Shown here piece by piece: positions 10,548-21,241 of a stretch of 64,000 nt of DNA; the stretch's first letter is position 1, and each line of letters opens with the position of its first letter. The stretch is from the NCBI GenBank assembly GCA_004835665.1, contig RBKR01000016.1:186001-250000 (forward strand). Direction: 5' to 3'. The notes under the pieces were generated by a model. That model saw nothing but the letters and a program-made list of their open reading frames with translations. It had not been told where the DNA came from and ran no database searches. The stretch is from Phoma sp. XZ068. Taxonomy: Eukaryota; Ascomycota; Dothideomycetes; Pleosporales; Didymellaceae. The position numbers and the translations under genes were made by a program.

Positions 10548-12140
10548 ATGGTTCAACAAGCCGCTCCCGAGCTCGAGCTTCAACAACCTCCGGCCTCACA
10601 AGCTGCCCACTTTCCTGCGCGGGGCGGGCTAAGAGCTCCAACATCGCCACTAAGGCAGTTCACAGCACCGTCCGACAACGATGAGCTGAACACCTTTGAC
10701 AATATCGATCTTTCTGCCTCTATCCAACCACCACCATCTGCCTTGACCTCAAAGGCGACTGCCTATGATCCACACAGCGACTCACCTTCCCCACTCGAAG
10801 ATTATCCCCGTGCAGGCCGCACCAGCCATCAACGGACCCTGACAGGCACGTTCCTCAACAACAGCCAGTCCTTCCTCAACCGCGCAACGTCCACATTACA
10901 GCAACATACTTCTGCAGCATCGATTCGATCGCATTCACCGACCAAGTCGCTGGCTAGCTTCCTACCTTCGAGAAGCGCAATCGATTCGACCAAGAGCTGG
11001 TTCAACGGATCTTCTGCCCCTATCAAGCTTGGTATCCAGCAGCAGGACGAGGACTCAGCCTCCGAGTCCGGCTCCGAAGTCGGTTCAGAGTTCTATTCTT
11101 CCGATTCTGAATCCGAGAGCGACGAAGAGGAGGGGGCGCACAACACCATGAACATCTTCAACCGCAAGCCGACGCAGACCCAGGCGGCATCTGCAACCCC
11201 TGCGCCATCCGAGACGATGGCGACACCCACGAAATCGCAGTATCAGTCGCCTGCTAGCAGCAGGTTCGCATGGCTCCTGTCAACACAAAAGAACGCCGCA
11301 GTGCCTTCGCCTAGTCCAGCGCCTGCCTACCACAACGCCGACGATGAGCTCCTGAATCTTAACATTTCGCAAACCCTCTTTCCTCACGGACCCGTCGACC
11401 CTCTCGCGCCATCATCCTTCAACGATCTTCTTGCAAACGCTGAAGCCCTTCTGTCTCGTTACCAGAAGTCATACCGCCAGTTGTCCACTGCGCTGGTTGA
11501 CGCGCAATCGGAACAAAGTGCGCAAGACGACGAGCTTGACGAGGCAGAAACGAGAGCGCGACACTTGAAGATGCAGCTCGAAACCATGGCAGCGAGGGCA
11601 ACCGAGCAGGATGAGCAGATGCAGACACTGGTGGAAGACCTGGCATTCGAGCGTCATGCCCGACAGGAAGAGGAAGCTGCGCGCAAGAGGAGCCTTGCAC
11701 TCATTAGGAGTCAGCCTCAGTGTAGTTGCCAGGACACACCGCGCCGCCGCAACCGAATCTCGAACTCGGAACTCAGTGTCGATTCTGGCTTCGAGTCTGA
11801 CGCCGAAACCGACGCCGCAAGCCTCTTCTCCAGAAATTGCCTCAGCCCAACAGGCACCGACCGATCCTCCATCCTCGACGCCGAAGCCGATGTCACACCA
11901 AAGAACAAGACAGTACAAAGCTTACAGCGCGGTAGCACATATGACAAGCCCAAGGGCGGGTCAGTAAGCGTGCAGAGCTGGGGCTGCGCCAACTGCGAAG
12001 GCGGCTCGCAAGCCTCTGTCTGGGGTCGACTGAGCAAAGAGCGGGAGGAGAACCGTGTACTCAGGCATAGAGTGGGCGCGCTCGAAGAGGCTGTGGAGAG
12101 CGCTTTGGATGTTGTTGGTGGACAGTGGGGAACGCATTGA
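10548..12140 (+). CDS. Conserved-looking hypothetical protein, disordered with coiled coils
   Basis: A single-exon 530-aa protein I cannot assign to a family. It is mostly low-complexity and Ser/Pro-rich. Residues about 165-205 form an acidic serine tract (SASESGSEVGSE, then SDSESESDEEE). Residues about 305-385 form a strongly predicted coiled coil (QLSTALVDAQSEQS through RHARQEEEAARKRS). This is followed by CSCQDTPRRR and later WGCANCEGG, two cysteine clusters that might bind metal together. The C-terminus (about 495-522) is a second heptad-like helix (KEREENRVLRHRVGALEE). There is no signal peptide or membrane segment. It is probably a cytoplasmic or cytoskeletal scaffold, but that is inference. 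It is convergent with the rhodopsin-domain gene. Confidence 0.8.
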   Translation: MVQQAAPELELQQPPASQAAHFPARGGLRAPTSPLRQFTAPSDNDELNTFDNIDLSASIQPPPSALTSKATAYDPHSDSPSPLEDYPRAGRTSHQRTLTGTFLNNSQSFLNRATSTLQQHTSAASIRSHSPTKSLASFLPSRSAIDSTKSWFNGSSAPIKLGIQQQDEDSASESGSEVGSEFYSSDSESESDEEEGAHNTMNIFNRKPTQTQAASATPAPSETMATPTKSQYQSPASSRFAWLLSTQKNAAVPSPSPAPAYHNADDELLNLNISQTLFPHGPVDPLAPSSFNDLLANAEALLSRYQKSYRQLSTALVDAQSEQSAQDDELDEAETRARHLKMQLETMAARATEQDEQMQTLVEDLAFERHARQEEEAARKRSLALIRSQPQCSCQDTPRRRNRISNSELSVDSGFESDAETDAASLFSRNCLSPTGTDRSSILDAEADVTPKNKTVQSLQRGSTYDKPKGGSVSVQSWGCANCEGGSQASVWGRLSKEREENRVLRHRVGALEEAVESALDVVGGQWGTH

Positions 12141-12513
12141 GCCACATTGGGATTTGGGACTGAGGAAGGATGGAGCGTTTGAAATGATACCAGATTGGCT
12201 ACGGCACCCTTGATATTAGCGGCATTGATCTGCACATTAGTACTACTATAAGAGCGTTGAGCGCCGATACCACAGTTACAATACAACTAGATCATATGAA
12301 AGCACTCCTCTTAGCCTCATCTCAGTGGAAATGAACATCCAAACCCATAACGCTGATCGCCCCCTTCCAGGAAGGCGTAAGCTGGGGCTGCCTTCATTGA
12401 GGCAGATGCCCGTCGTACGAATTCATTGGAGGGAATTGCAATTCTGCAGTGTCGGAGAAATATGTCGTGGATCTGCATTATCTATTTCATTGCACGTGTA
12501 CCTGTCTCCAGGT
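12141..12513. other. Tail-to-tail intergenic region
   Basis: 3' flanks of two convergent genes. Nothing further is recognised. Confidence 0.5.
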
Positions 12514-13854
12514 CTACTGGAAGGGGTTAAAGGTCCCCACAGGCTTTCTCCTCTCGTCGTCATCGAACGTACTACTGCTATCCTGCCCCATACTAAAGCT
12601 CCTCCTCGGGTTCGCCTTGGCTGTACCAGATGTGTAGCTTTTCCCCGTGGTGCCCCTTTCCTCTGCCGCTACCTCTGTGGTTACCGTCGTCGTGATACCC
12701 TTCCGTATCCCGCTTTCCCACCGCTCCTCAGGCATTCCTCTATCCAGCATGTTCTCCTCGTCGCTGCTACTTCCCCTCCCGCCGGTAACGGTTGTCGTGC
12801 GTAATGTTCGCTCGCCTGCGGGTCGCAGGTCGTCGAGTGCTTGCGTGCCGAATGTCGAGCCGCCGGTTTTGGACAGCCCTTTGGGTGTTCTGGACCAGGG
12901 CATGCCGGAGTTTTGGCCTGTAGTGCCCAGAGTGGCTTTGAAGAGCGGTTTTAGTGTCGCAATGCAGCCGGCTGTGATACCGATGCCGACTTCGACGGTC
13001 GTCCAGATGGCGAAGTCAGTTGTGCGGTAGAGAAAGTCGCCTTTATAGGGTTTGAGGGTGGACGTGTAGGGAAGGCGAATGATAGTTGCAGTCGAACCAC
13101 TGGTATAGTTGTTAGTGTCTGAATGTAAATGGAAGTTGAGAGTCTGAGACTGACATTGCTGCTAAGCCGATGATGCCGCTGACAATAACCTTCACGCGGC
13201 GCTTCATCTGCAAGTCTTTTACAATGAAGATGGGTAGAATACCGAATGTCCAGTCGGCGAATGAGTTCAATGCCGAGACGGCATATGTGAGGTTCATGAC
13301 CAGCGATGCATCCATGCATGTACCCGTATGGTTCGGATCCAGATCCCACCAGTACGAGATAGGCTTACACTGGAATATTACAATCAGTGTGTAGGATATT
13401 CCAACGACCACTGCAACGGCCATGATGAGTCGGATGATCCAGATGTGGATTTTCACAATTGTGATACGCAGCAAGAAGAGTCCAATGGCGATCTTGAAGA
13501 TCGAAGTCGTTATGGTGTAGAAGACTTCGCAGAAGAACCAATAGCGGAGCGCTATTTGTGCGTTCTCCTCAGTGAGATTCTCTCGACGTTGACCGGTTCC
13601 ATGGGCTGCACCGCCAAGTTGGCATGCGAGATATGCGGTAAAGAAGGCCAGTGTAGCGACCATAACTTGGTCGTCCAGTCCGAAGCCCTTAACGATCACT
13701 GTTCTGATACCCCCGTTAGTCTACACCCTGGGCAATGGTAGCTTTACGGGACAGCGGCCACTAACCTGACGAAACATCGTAACCCAACGGTGATCCAAGT
13801 CAAGATGAGAAACGTTATGGCTACGCCCGCAACTTGTCCGCCTCGGTCTTTCAT
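12514..13854 (-). CDS. PTH11-like fungal rhodopsin-domain membrane protein
   Basis: Three exons give a 407-aa integral membrane protein: 13766-13854, 13155-13703 and 12514-13099. The introns are 13704-13765 (GTTAGT...TATCAG) and 13100-13154 (GTCAGT, CACTAAC branch, CCAG); the exon lengths sum to a whole number of codons. The core shows the features of this family: GLDDQVM after TM1, a long CQLGGAAHGTGQ extracellular loop, IALRYWFFCEVFYTITTSIFK across a helix, CKPISYWWD, TDFAIWTTVEVGIGITAGC in the last helix and LKPLF after it. The cytosolic tail (about 120 aa) is Ser/Thr-rich, with likely phosphorylation sites. These proteins are implicated in surface or nutrient sensing, but ligands are rarely known. 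The first exon starts almost at TM1 and an in-frame stop lies upstream, so a further 5' exon cannot be excluded. Confidence 0.87.
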
Positions 13855-16246
13855 TTTGGCCGTAGGACCGTTTGTAGTTCGTATTCAGCGAACGAGCGAA
13901 CGAGATCTGCCAGATTGAAACCCGCCTATTGTGGAGAATGAACGAAATACGATTATGCGAGGTATTAGTGTTCCATTGTTGAACAGAAGGTCGGCGAGAG
14001 AGATGAAAACTAGAGATACTAGGTTTCGGACAAGAGTCAATAGCACTTGGATATACTCGACTCCTCTGACATGACTCTCTGCGTGCCGTTCCCCTTTGAA
14101 GATCCACTCCTAGCACGAGGTCCAGCTTTTTGCGGTCCAGCATTTCCGATGCCCCCGGTTGATCTCTTTCCGCAATAGAACGGACAGGAGAATTGCGACG
14201 CAAGGAAGTATGCCGAATTGGTTTTTGCAGCGGGGCTGGCACGGACATATTGTAGGCGCACAAGTCTCACCAGACGCATGAGGTAAGACTACCGTGTACT
14301 AGCGAGCCGCGGTAGACTGGACCTAGATCAAAAGACATGGATTGGGGCAACGTGTTTTGACTTCCCGTACCTAGTCCTTGCACAGCAACAGGGACGATCT
14401 CGGAAGCCGGGTTCTAGCTGAACGCTTAGTGAACTAAAGGTTGTAACGTCGAGAGATTCAGTCCCTTGTCGCTGCCGTCTTGACAACTGCCGGTCATTAT
14501 ATCGAAGCTCTTTATTACCTTTCTCCTGGAATTTCCCGACCCGTAGCATTTATCGCAGATTCCTTCCGTCGATCATGTCCTCTCTACAATTTTGCTCGAA
14601 TGCTCTTGGTGGCTCTCACCTCAAAGCTCGGCCAAAAGCGCCAGGTTTGCCGTTCGTTTGCTCAGAGTCCCCACATCAGTCACGACTCTCGTCCCGCCCT
14701 CACACAGGTCGTTCCAATGCAGTCCATTGAGGCCATGGTGGACCAGAAGCCGTTAGAGGTTTCCACATAGGGTATGCTAGGCCAATAAGCTTGCTTGTTG
14801 GTGAGAGCAGCTGTGACATTCGCTGCGCCCAGCCGTGTCGCATCGACGGTGGCAATGCCGCAGTGCGGAGAAAATGGCGTTTACCAGCATGTGCATGGGG
14901 AATATTGAGCGCGACTTACCATGTAAGCATAGATGATGTCGGATAACTTGCAGTCAGCACCTATCTGAGTCACCCAAGCTCGTTGAGAGAAGCCACCAAG
15001 AAGGACATTTGCGGCCGCAGGCATGGATCGCCTTCCCCTTTGCCAAAGTTGTTCTCAGATAGCTCGGCGACTTGGGCTTCAATGTTCGCCCTTGCCGTGC
15101 CCACATCTGCGCGAACCTTGAGGACCCATGCTTCAATGCGGTTCAGTGCCAACATTACGACATCATGTCCCCTGTCACACCCCTGTAAGTGTATCAGCCC
15201 TCTTCCGATGCTTGCGTGCCGTTGAATGATTTCCTATGTTGGATTAGACCTGATCCTGCGAAATTAATCCACCGGGAAGCAGGCCTTCAGTAGGCGTGTG
15301 CACGTGCGGAGCTCAAGTCCGAGGGGGTGCGTCCACAAGAAGCTCACAAGGGCTGGCGAAGGTCTTTCGAGATCTCACAGGCCTGCCTGGTCCACGTTGC
15401 TTGTCGCAGGCGCTCATGCTACCAGCCACATATGGTTCGTCATGGCTATGTTTCTTAGCTTGAAATCGTTGAAGGGGACAACTGCGTGCGTCCTGTCTGA
15501 CGCTTTGGTTGTTATGACATGAAAGCGGGCCATCGTAGTTCATCTTTGAAAATGCAAGCTTCTGATACATCGCCGCAAACAAGTATCCTACGAGGGGGAC
15601 CGCTGCCTGTCTAAACGGGTTAGAAAATCTAATTGGTTGTGGTGGAGCCGTCGTGAAGCGTTTTAAACCCCGAGTGTGGGGCGGAAACAACGCGAAGGAA
15701 GCCGCACGTCTCCTCAACCGCGTGGCATTCATTCCTCGCTCATGCACGGCATTTGACAGGCGATACGTCGGGGAAATCGTCAGACCGCACACAACATGAT
15801 AGGATTCACGATTCTGCAACGCCATGAAATAGGATGCACATGTTCATTTGCGCTTCGACACCTCGGTGCTGAGGTTGCCAGATTGAGGCTGTGACCGGAA
15901 CCCAAGGCTTCCAAGATACCAAGAGCCTACTACTTCCTTGTTTCCAGCGTCGGACAACACACGAGCACCGCCTCAGCCTAGAAATGACTGTAGCCACTGA
16001 CGTCGATACTGTGTAACTCCACCCTTAACACACTCAGGGACCACTGAGAAGTCATACACTCCATGGAAGCTTGTTAGCGAGCATTGTTCAAAAGAAATGC
16101 CAAAGCCAGTTGAAGAGACGGCGCCCCTGCGCCTAGGTTTACCTTCTTCAATTCTTATGGTGACTTGCAGCTTCCTTAAGAGTCTTTAACGGCGTAACAG
16201 CGTGGATGTAGACAGCAGGTTATACAAATAATTCAAAACAACAAAG
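13855..16246. other. Long intergenic region with unresolved coding-like fragments
   Basis: About 2.4 kb between the receptor-like gene and the kinase-like gene, which diverge. On the minus strand between about 14,640 and 15,225 there are short protein-like stretches in different frames (for example VMLALNRIEAWVLKVRADV, and GADCKLSDIIYAYM next to a GTAAGT donor). I could not assemble a consistent gene. It may be a remnant. No repeats were seen. Confidence 0.4.
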
Positions 16247-17446
16247 ATGGGCCGTTCATTCAAGGTTTCCACGCCACAACGATCTTTCTATCACTTGCGA
16301 TATCGCCTCGCACTTGTACTATTCATCTTCGTTATTTTTGAACAGTGCCACCTCTTCTTCACATATCGAAATGCACTTGCTGCGAAGTACTCCGCCACCG
16401 GATTTGGGTCGAACTTCACTGAGGAACACCCGCAGCCATGGAGCCTAGATGAAGAGAGTGCACATTTCCAGGACCGCCTCGTTGCCAACCGAGCAGCATG
16501 GAGAATGCTAGGCGAAGGTTGGGAAGGGAAGACTTTTGTCTATCAAGATTCAGTGATCAAGACTTTTACACCTGGACGGAGTCCGTTCCGCAACTGTGCA
16601 CCAGGGACAACAAACGATAAGTGGCCGACAGAAATCCCAGCATCATTGTCCTTCGGGGGCCTTGAGAGCAATATGACTTCCTCTTATGAGGGCTTCCTGC
16701 CAGTGAAGGCAAATTTCATGGCGGCGTCTTCTGCTAGCCAGGCGGAGTGGCACCTCGTGACACCATATCTGAAGGGCGGAAGTCTGAAAACCTGGGCTGT
16801 AAAAGTGCGCAGAGAAGAGAATTTTTACCGAGACATCGACGCGTTCTACCGTCCAGTCTTCGAACGCTTACTTCGCCACCTAGAGAGACTGCATGGAGCA
16901 GGTTACTGCCATGACGACATCAAACCCGGGAATATCTTCGTGGCTGACGATGCGAACTGGGTTCTGGGAGACCTAGGCAACCTCCGACAAGTGTCACACC
17001 CCTATCATGCCTCCCTACTCTGGAGAGAAAACAAGCAACTGTCGGACTGCCGCGCCAACGACGTTATGCGCGCGCTTAAATCATATACACGCTTCATTCG
17101 CGATTCTGCAGTTGACTCGGATGCTTTCAATCTGGCGTTTTTCGAAGGGCGAGAGCCACTGAGCCGGTTGTTCTGGTCATCTGTAGCCAAGTCCTCGCAC
17201 ATGAGCGCAGCTGAACTACGCGCAAGGTCTGAGCGTCTGCAATATTGTTCAGGAGAGATGGTCGAAGACCGCCTTGCCGTATCTGTTCAAGGGTACGCTT
17301 GGTTGGGTGTATTATCGCGGCGTTGGAAATATCATTACGTTGTCAATCAGGCACTACAGACACGTATGGGCGAGAAGTTAGCGAGGTGGTTGGCTTTGAC
17401 ATGGGTGTTTGGCGTTCCGGTTACCAGTGTATGTGCCGTTCGATAA
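16247..17446 (+). CDS. Membrane-anchored protein-kinase-like protein
   Basis: A 399-aa single-exon protein. Residues about 19-38 form one hydrophobic segment (RLALVLFIFVIFEQCHLFF) preceded by basic residues, consistent with a type II signal-anchor. The rest is a kinase-fold domain. It has a recognisable catalytic loop HGAGYCHDDIKPGNIF (about 214-229, HxDxKxxN pattern) and a metal-binding DLG in VLGDLGNLRQ (about 240) in place of DFG. A glycine loop is less clear (LGEGWEGKTFVY, about 88). The domain is short and lacks an obvious APE motif, as in fungal kinase-like families that are atypical or degenerate. If anchored type II, the kinase domain faces the ER/Golgi lumen or outside, like secretory-pathway kinases. 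That topology is inference. It is tail-to-tail with the amidase, 77 bp apart. Confidence 0.82.
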   Translation: MGRSFKVSTPQRSFYHLRYRLALVLFIFVIFEQCHLFFTYRNALAAKYSATGFGSNFTEEHPQPWSLDEESAHFQDRLVANRAAWRMLGEGWEGKTFVYQDSVIKTFTPGRSPFRNCAPGTTNDKWPTEIPASLSFGGLESNMTSSYEGFLPVKANFMAASSASQAEWHLVTPYLKGGSLKTWAVKVRREENFYRDIDAFYRPVFERLLRHLERLHGAGYCHDDIKPGNIFVADDANWVLGDLGNLRQVSHPYHASLLWRENKQLSDCRANDVMRALKSYTRFIRDSAVDSDAFNLAFFEGREPLSRLFWSSVAKSSHMSAAELRARSERLQYCSGEMVEDRLAVSVQGYAWLGVLSRRWKYHYVVNQALQTRMGEKLARWLALTWVFGVPVTSVCAVR

Positions 17447-17523
17447 TCCTAATCTTTTCAAGTTGTATCGATCTCGCCGTTGCCCTAAGTGATGATTCTC
17501 AATATGAAATGTACTATTTACTT

Positions 17524-19167
17524 TCACGTCTCGAGCGGTAGTCCAATCGTCCCAGCGATGTGTTCGAGAATTCCAAGGACCTTCTCGTCTTCAAATCGCC
17601 GGCCCACAAGCTGCAGTCCAATGGGTGCACCATGGAATTCTTCAGCGTCCCAAAGGCTCCTGTTCTCTTCATCGAGCTCACCGAACAGCTTCTCATCTCC
17701 ACGCCATTTATCCTGCTCCTTATCAACCTTGCAAACTGGAAACACGAGGCCTGGATAATCGAGCAAATTCCACTGACTCGTGTAGCTCCAGTATTTTGCC
17801 GTGTTGTGTTTTGGCGCGACGCCAGGACCTACAGGGCATAGCAACGCGTCGATGCCGGACTTTTTCCAGTGTAAGGCGTACTCTTTACGATATGCTTCAC
17901 GCTCCTCGAACCAATACGCTAGCTCACCAACTGAGAGTTTCTTAACGCACGGGTTGTCTTTGATGATCCACTCGGACAGCGGCCGCCATGGTTCGCCAGA
18001 GGAGGCGATATCCTCACTGTCGGCTTCTCCGCCATCGGGGTAGTAAAGTGAGGCTAGAATCGCCCAGGCTTCGTCGTGCAGATGGGATTTGAAGTCGATG
18101 ACCTCGATGTTGTGTTCCTTGAGTTTATTCGTGACGAGCTCTAGGGCACGTGTAATGGGTGGATGCGGCCGCACGATTTCATCATGCCATAGCACGCCTA
18201 TCCGCAGTGGTCTGTCGGCAGGAACAGTGTATGGCCGCCAGGGCATTGGTATCAGCGCAGGTTCCTCAAGCCACGGTTCTGAGTCGATGAGAGTCTTCAT
18301 GAAAATCTTCAATCCTTGTAATGAAGTTGACAGAGGTCCCAGCACAGTCTCAACGGTGTCAGCACCTGCCATCATATACCCCCAACCATCGGTCGGCAGT
18401 CGGAAGGCCGTTGGCTTCAAGCCGTACACACCACAGTTCGCGGCTGGACTTCGAATGGAGCCGCCTACATCGGAGCCGACGCCCAGACACGAACCGCGAA
18501 GAGCGACCAGGGCACCTTCGCCGCCTGAGCTACCGCCCGATGTCAGATCACTGTTGTAAGGATTTGTTGTGACGCCGTAGAGGTTTGAGTCTGTCTCCAG
18601 ATGCATCATCGTCTGGGGTATTGTTGTTCTGCAGTGAAAAACGGCACCTGCGTCACGCAACACTTGGATAATGTGCGCATCCTCCTTTGCAATAGTATCC
18701 CAGTGCGACACGTAGCCAGTTGTGCATCGCAGCCCCTCAAGACCAAGATGCTCTTTCAAGCTGATGGGCAGACCGTGCAGCGGGCCAATGGGACGCTGAT
18801 GTTTCTGGAAGTAAGCATCGAGCTCTTTCGCACGGCCCAGTGCAAATGAGGGTAGTAGCTCTGTCAAGCAGTTTGATAGACCTTGAGCTACAGCTGCACG
18901 TTGTAGGTAAGCAGTGGTGACTTGTACAGCGGACAGCTGACCAGTTGCGAGGGATAGAAGTAGCTCTTCAGGCAGTATATTCGTGATCGACAGGACAGTT
19001 CGATCCAGCAATTCCTCAGGCACTCTCGTAACGTTCTTTGGTAGATCTGATGGCACTTTTGGTGCCGATGGAGTCAAACTGGCTATCGTAGCATCTCGAT
19101 GATCTTGAGCGTCTTCTGCAATATCAGTCCAGGCCCTCTTTTGTGACTTTTTCTTAGCTGCAGGCAT
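17524..19167 (-). CDS. Amidase, amidase-signature family (AmdS/fatty-acid-amide-hydrolase-like)
   Basis: A 547-aa amidase-signature enzyme that hydrolyses carboxylic amides to acid and ammonia. The Ser-cisSer-Lys triad is visible: Lys in PISLKEHLG (about 136), cis-Ser in the Gly/Ser loop SGGSSGGEGALV (about 212), nucleophile Ser in GSDVGGSIRSPAA (about 236). The length matches acetamidase-type fungal enzymes. I chose the ATG at 19167 (MPAAKKKSQKRAW) because the 27 codons further upstream look like leader; the earlier start at 19248 is also open. No signal peptide, so probably cytosolic. It shares a 286-bp divergent promoter with the helicase gene. Substrate cannot be told from sequence. Confidence 0.93.
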   Translation of the reverse strand: MPAAKKKSQKRAWTDIAEDAQDHRDATIASLTPSAPKVPSDLPKNVTRVPEELLDRTVLSITNILPEELLLSLATGQLSAVQVTTAYLQRAAVAQGLSNCLTELLPSFALGRAKELDAYFQKHQRPIGPLHGLPISLKEHLGLEGLRCTTGYVSHWDTIAKEDAHIIQVLRDAGAVFHCRTTIPQTMMHLETDSNLYGVTTNPYNSDLTSGGSSGGEGALVALRGSCLGVGSDVGGSIRSPAANCGVYGLKPTAFRLPTDGWGYMMAGADTVETVLGPLSTSLQGLKIFMKTLIDSEPWLEEPALIPMPWRPYTVPADRPLRIGVLWHDEIVRPHPPITRALELVTNKLKEHNIEVIDFKSHLHDEAWAILASLYYPDGGEADSEDIASSGEPWRPLSEWIIKDNPCVKKLSVGELAYWFEEREAYRKEYALHWKKSGIDALLCPVGPGVAPKHNTAKYWSYTSQWNLLDYPGLVFPVCKVDKEQDKWRGDEKLFGELDEENRSLWDAEEFHGAPIGLQLVGRRFEDEKVLGILEHIAGTIGLPLET

Positions 19168-19453
19168 GGTATCAGGTATCACTCCAGGGTCTTGCACCCG
19201 CAAGAATGGCCTCAGGCTAGTGTCTTTACCAGTACTTGTACACAACACGTTGACACGTGATTGTTGTTCTGCTCCTTCCTTAGCGCGGTGCTGACATCAG
19301 CGGCCGGCGTCACTTGCGCCGCAACCACCGACAGGCGTGGAACTTTTTTGTTATCGCCTTCTGAGACAAGAGCGCAGTCTCTGCAGTAAGACACATTCTC
19401 TTAAACTTGTTTTTTGTCCTTTCCTAGGACGGCATTTGTGTATGTACTAGGTT

Positions 19454-21241
19454 GTGAAAGCAATGAAGTCTATTCCACGTTCTCTGTTTGCTCCTTCTGG
19501 CCTTGCAGCACGTCTTTCCCTTTCAACTAATACTTTACGCTCCTCCAGCAATCTTCAGTTCACCTACAACTACAGGCAACTTTCAACCACCATGCCTCCA
19601 CCACCCAAGCGCAAGTGGCACCGCCCCAGGCCCAACGGCGCTGCTCCCAACAACGCAGCCGCCCCTCACTCGACCGCCGCCCAGCAGCCAAAACGCCCAA
19701 AAGTCGAAGATGGTATGGCACAGCAGGCGGCCTCTACCGGTCCTGTCGATGTCAGGGCCATGTACAGTACATCTGCTGGAAACACTGAGCCGAAGCGATT
19801 CTCTGAGATGGCAGGCGCACTGGACCAGTCGCTTCTGAACAGTCTGGACAAGATGGGCTTCGAGTTCATGTCGCCTGTGCAGCAGAAGGTCCTCACCGAG
19901 CTGCCCAACATCACGTCGGACTGCATTGTACAGGCCAAGACTGGTACTGGCAAGACGGTGGCTTTCCTTCTGCCTGCCATTCAGAACCTCCTTTCCGGCA
20001 ACGCGCCCCCCAAAGGCAAAGTTGGCATTCTGATCATTTGCCCTACCCGCGAGTTGGCGCTGCAGATTGCCAAGGAAGCAAACGGCGTCACTGCCTGCTT
20101 GCCACGAAGGATGGAAACTCACACCGCCTTCGGTGGCACTTCTCGTGCTTCCAACCTCAAAGCCTTCATGAATGGCAACCCTACCATTCTTGTCGCCACA
20201 CCTGGCCGACTCGACGATATTCTTGGTGAAGAGGAGGTTCGCGAACGGTTTACCCACGTTAAGACTGTCGTTCTCGACGAGGCGGACCAGATGCTGGACG
20301 CCGGTTTCGCACCAGCGGTCAAGAAGATTCTTCGACGTATCCCGCCCAAGAGCGATGGATGGCAAGGCATGTGCTTCTCTGCCACCATGAACCCAGAGGT
20401 CATGGATGTTGCCAAGTGTGTACTCTTCCCTGGGTTCACCACACTCTCTACAGTGGACCCCAACGAGGTCCCAACCCACGAGCGTGTCCCTCAGTTCTTC
20501 ATTACGGTCCCTACAGTAACCCAGACTTTCGCTGCACTCCTGGCGTTGATTGAGGAAGAGTACAACAAGAATCCCACCGACTTCAAAGTGATTGTGTTTG
20601 GAACGACTGCCAACGGCGTAGGCTTATTTTACGACCTGTACAAGAACGCGTTGCCTCAGTTCAGGCTTTTTGAGCTGCACAGCCGAATGTCGCAGCCTGC
20701 AAGAACCAAGACTACGCAACAGTTCAAGGATGCTACCACCGGTATCCTCGTAGCGTCTGACGTGGTTGGTCGTGGTATGGACTTCCCCAACGTTGGCCTT
20801 GTCGTCCAAGTTGGTCTCCCATCCAGTACAGAGCAGTATGTCCACCGAGTCGGTCGTACCGCCCGTGCTGGCAAGGATGGACGCGCTGTCATCATCCTTT
20901 ACGAGCAAGAATCCTTCTTCCCCAAGATCAACAGGACCCTGCCACTCAACCCTTACCCTGTCGACATTATCTCGCAAGTGCCCAAACATCAGCGAACGAT
21001 CGACCGAGCATTTACCAACGTGGAGGAGGAGGCCAAGGCTAAGGCATACCAAGCTTTCCTTGGATACAACAAAACGTTCTTGAAGAAGTTGAAGCTGAGT
21101 TTGGCCGAACTTGTGCGTCTTGCAAACGAGTATGCAAAGGCAATGGGTTGCCCGGAACCACCTCTCATTGAGAAGAGCACAGTCGGCAAGATGGGCCTGA
21201 AAGGTGTGCCTGGTCTCAGGATTGGTTCTCGCAGGGGATGA
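19454..21241 (+). CDS. MSS116: Mitochondrial DEAD-box RNA helicase (MSS116-like)
   Basis: A 595-aa ATP-dependent RNA helicase. The N-terminus is basic, Ser/Leu-rich and without acidic residues (MKAMKSIPRSLFAPSG onward), as expected of a mitochondrial presequence. Then come the superfamily 2 motifs: Q motif FEFMSPVQQ, motif I AKTGTGKT (about 160), Ia PTRELA, Ib TPGR, motif II DEAD (about 274), motif III SAT (about 309), motif V DVVGRGMDFP and motif VI HRVGRTAR (about 463). The C-terminal extension and overall order resemble yeast MSS116, which remodels group I/II introns and supports mitochondrial translation. Single exon. Two ATGs three codons apart are possible starts. The alternative is another organellar DEAD-box paralogue. 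Confidence 0.9.
   Translation: MKAMKSIPRSLFAPSGLAARLSLSTNTLRSSSNLQFTYNYRQLSTTMPPPPKRKWHRPRPNGAAPNNAAAPHSTAAQQPKRPKVEDGMAQQAASTGPVDVRAMYSTSAGNTEPKRFSEMAGALDQSLLNSLDKMGFEFMSPVQQKVLTELPNITSDCIVQAKTGTGKTVAFLLPAIQNLLSGNAPPKGKVGILIICPTRELALQIAKEANGVTACLPRRMETHTAFGGTSRASNLKAFMNGNPTILVATPGRLDDILGEEEVRERFTHVKTVVLDEADQMLDAGFAPAVKKILRRIPPKSDGWQGMCFSATMNPEVMDVAKCVLFPGFTTLSTVDPNEVPTHERVPQFFITVPTVTQTFAALLALIEEEYNKNPTDFKVIVFGTTANGVGLFYDLYKNALPQFRLFELHSRMSQPARTKTTQQFKDATTGILVASDVVGRGMDFPNVGLVVQVGLPSSTEQYVHRVGRTARAGKDGRAVIILYEQESFFPKINRTLPLNPYPVDIISQVPKHQRTIDRAFTNVEEEAKAKAYQAFLGYNKTFLKKLKLSLAELVRLANEYAKAMGCPEPPLIEKSTVGKMGLKGVPGLRIGSRRG

Noticed and set aside
14640..15225. Minus-strand coding-like pieces in two frames between the receptor and kinase-like genes
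   Set aside because: A GTAAGT donor and convincing short stretches are present, but no combination of start, donors and acceptors gave one continuous frame, and no family was recognised.
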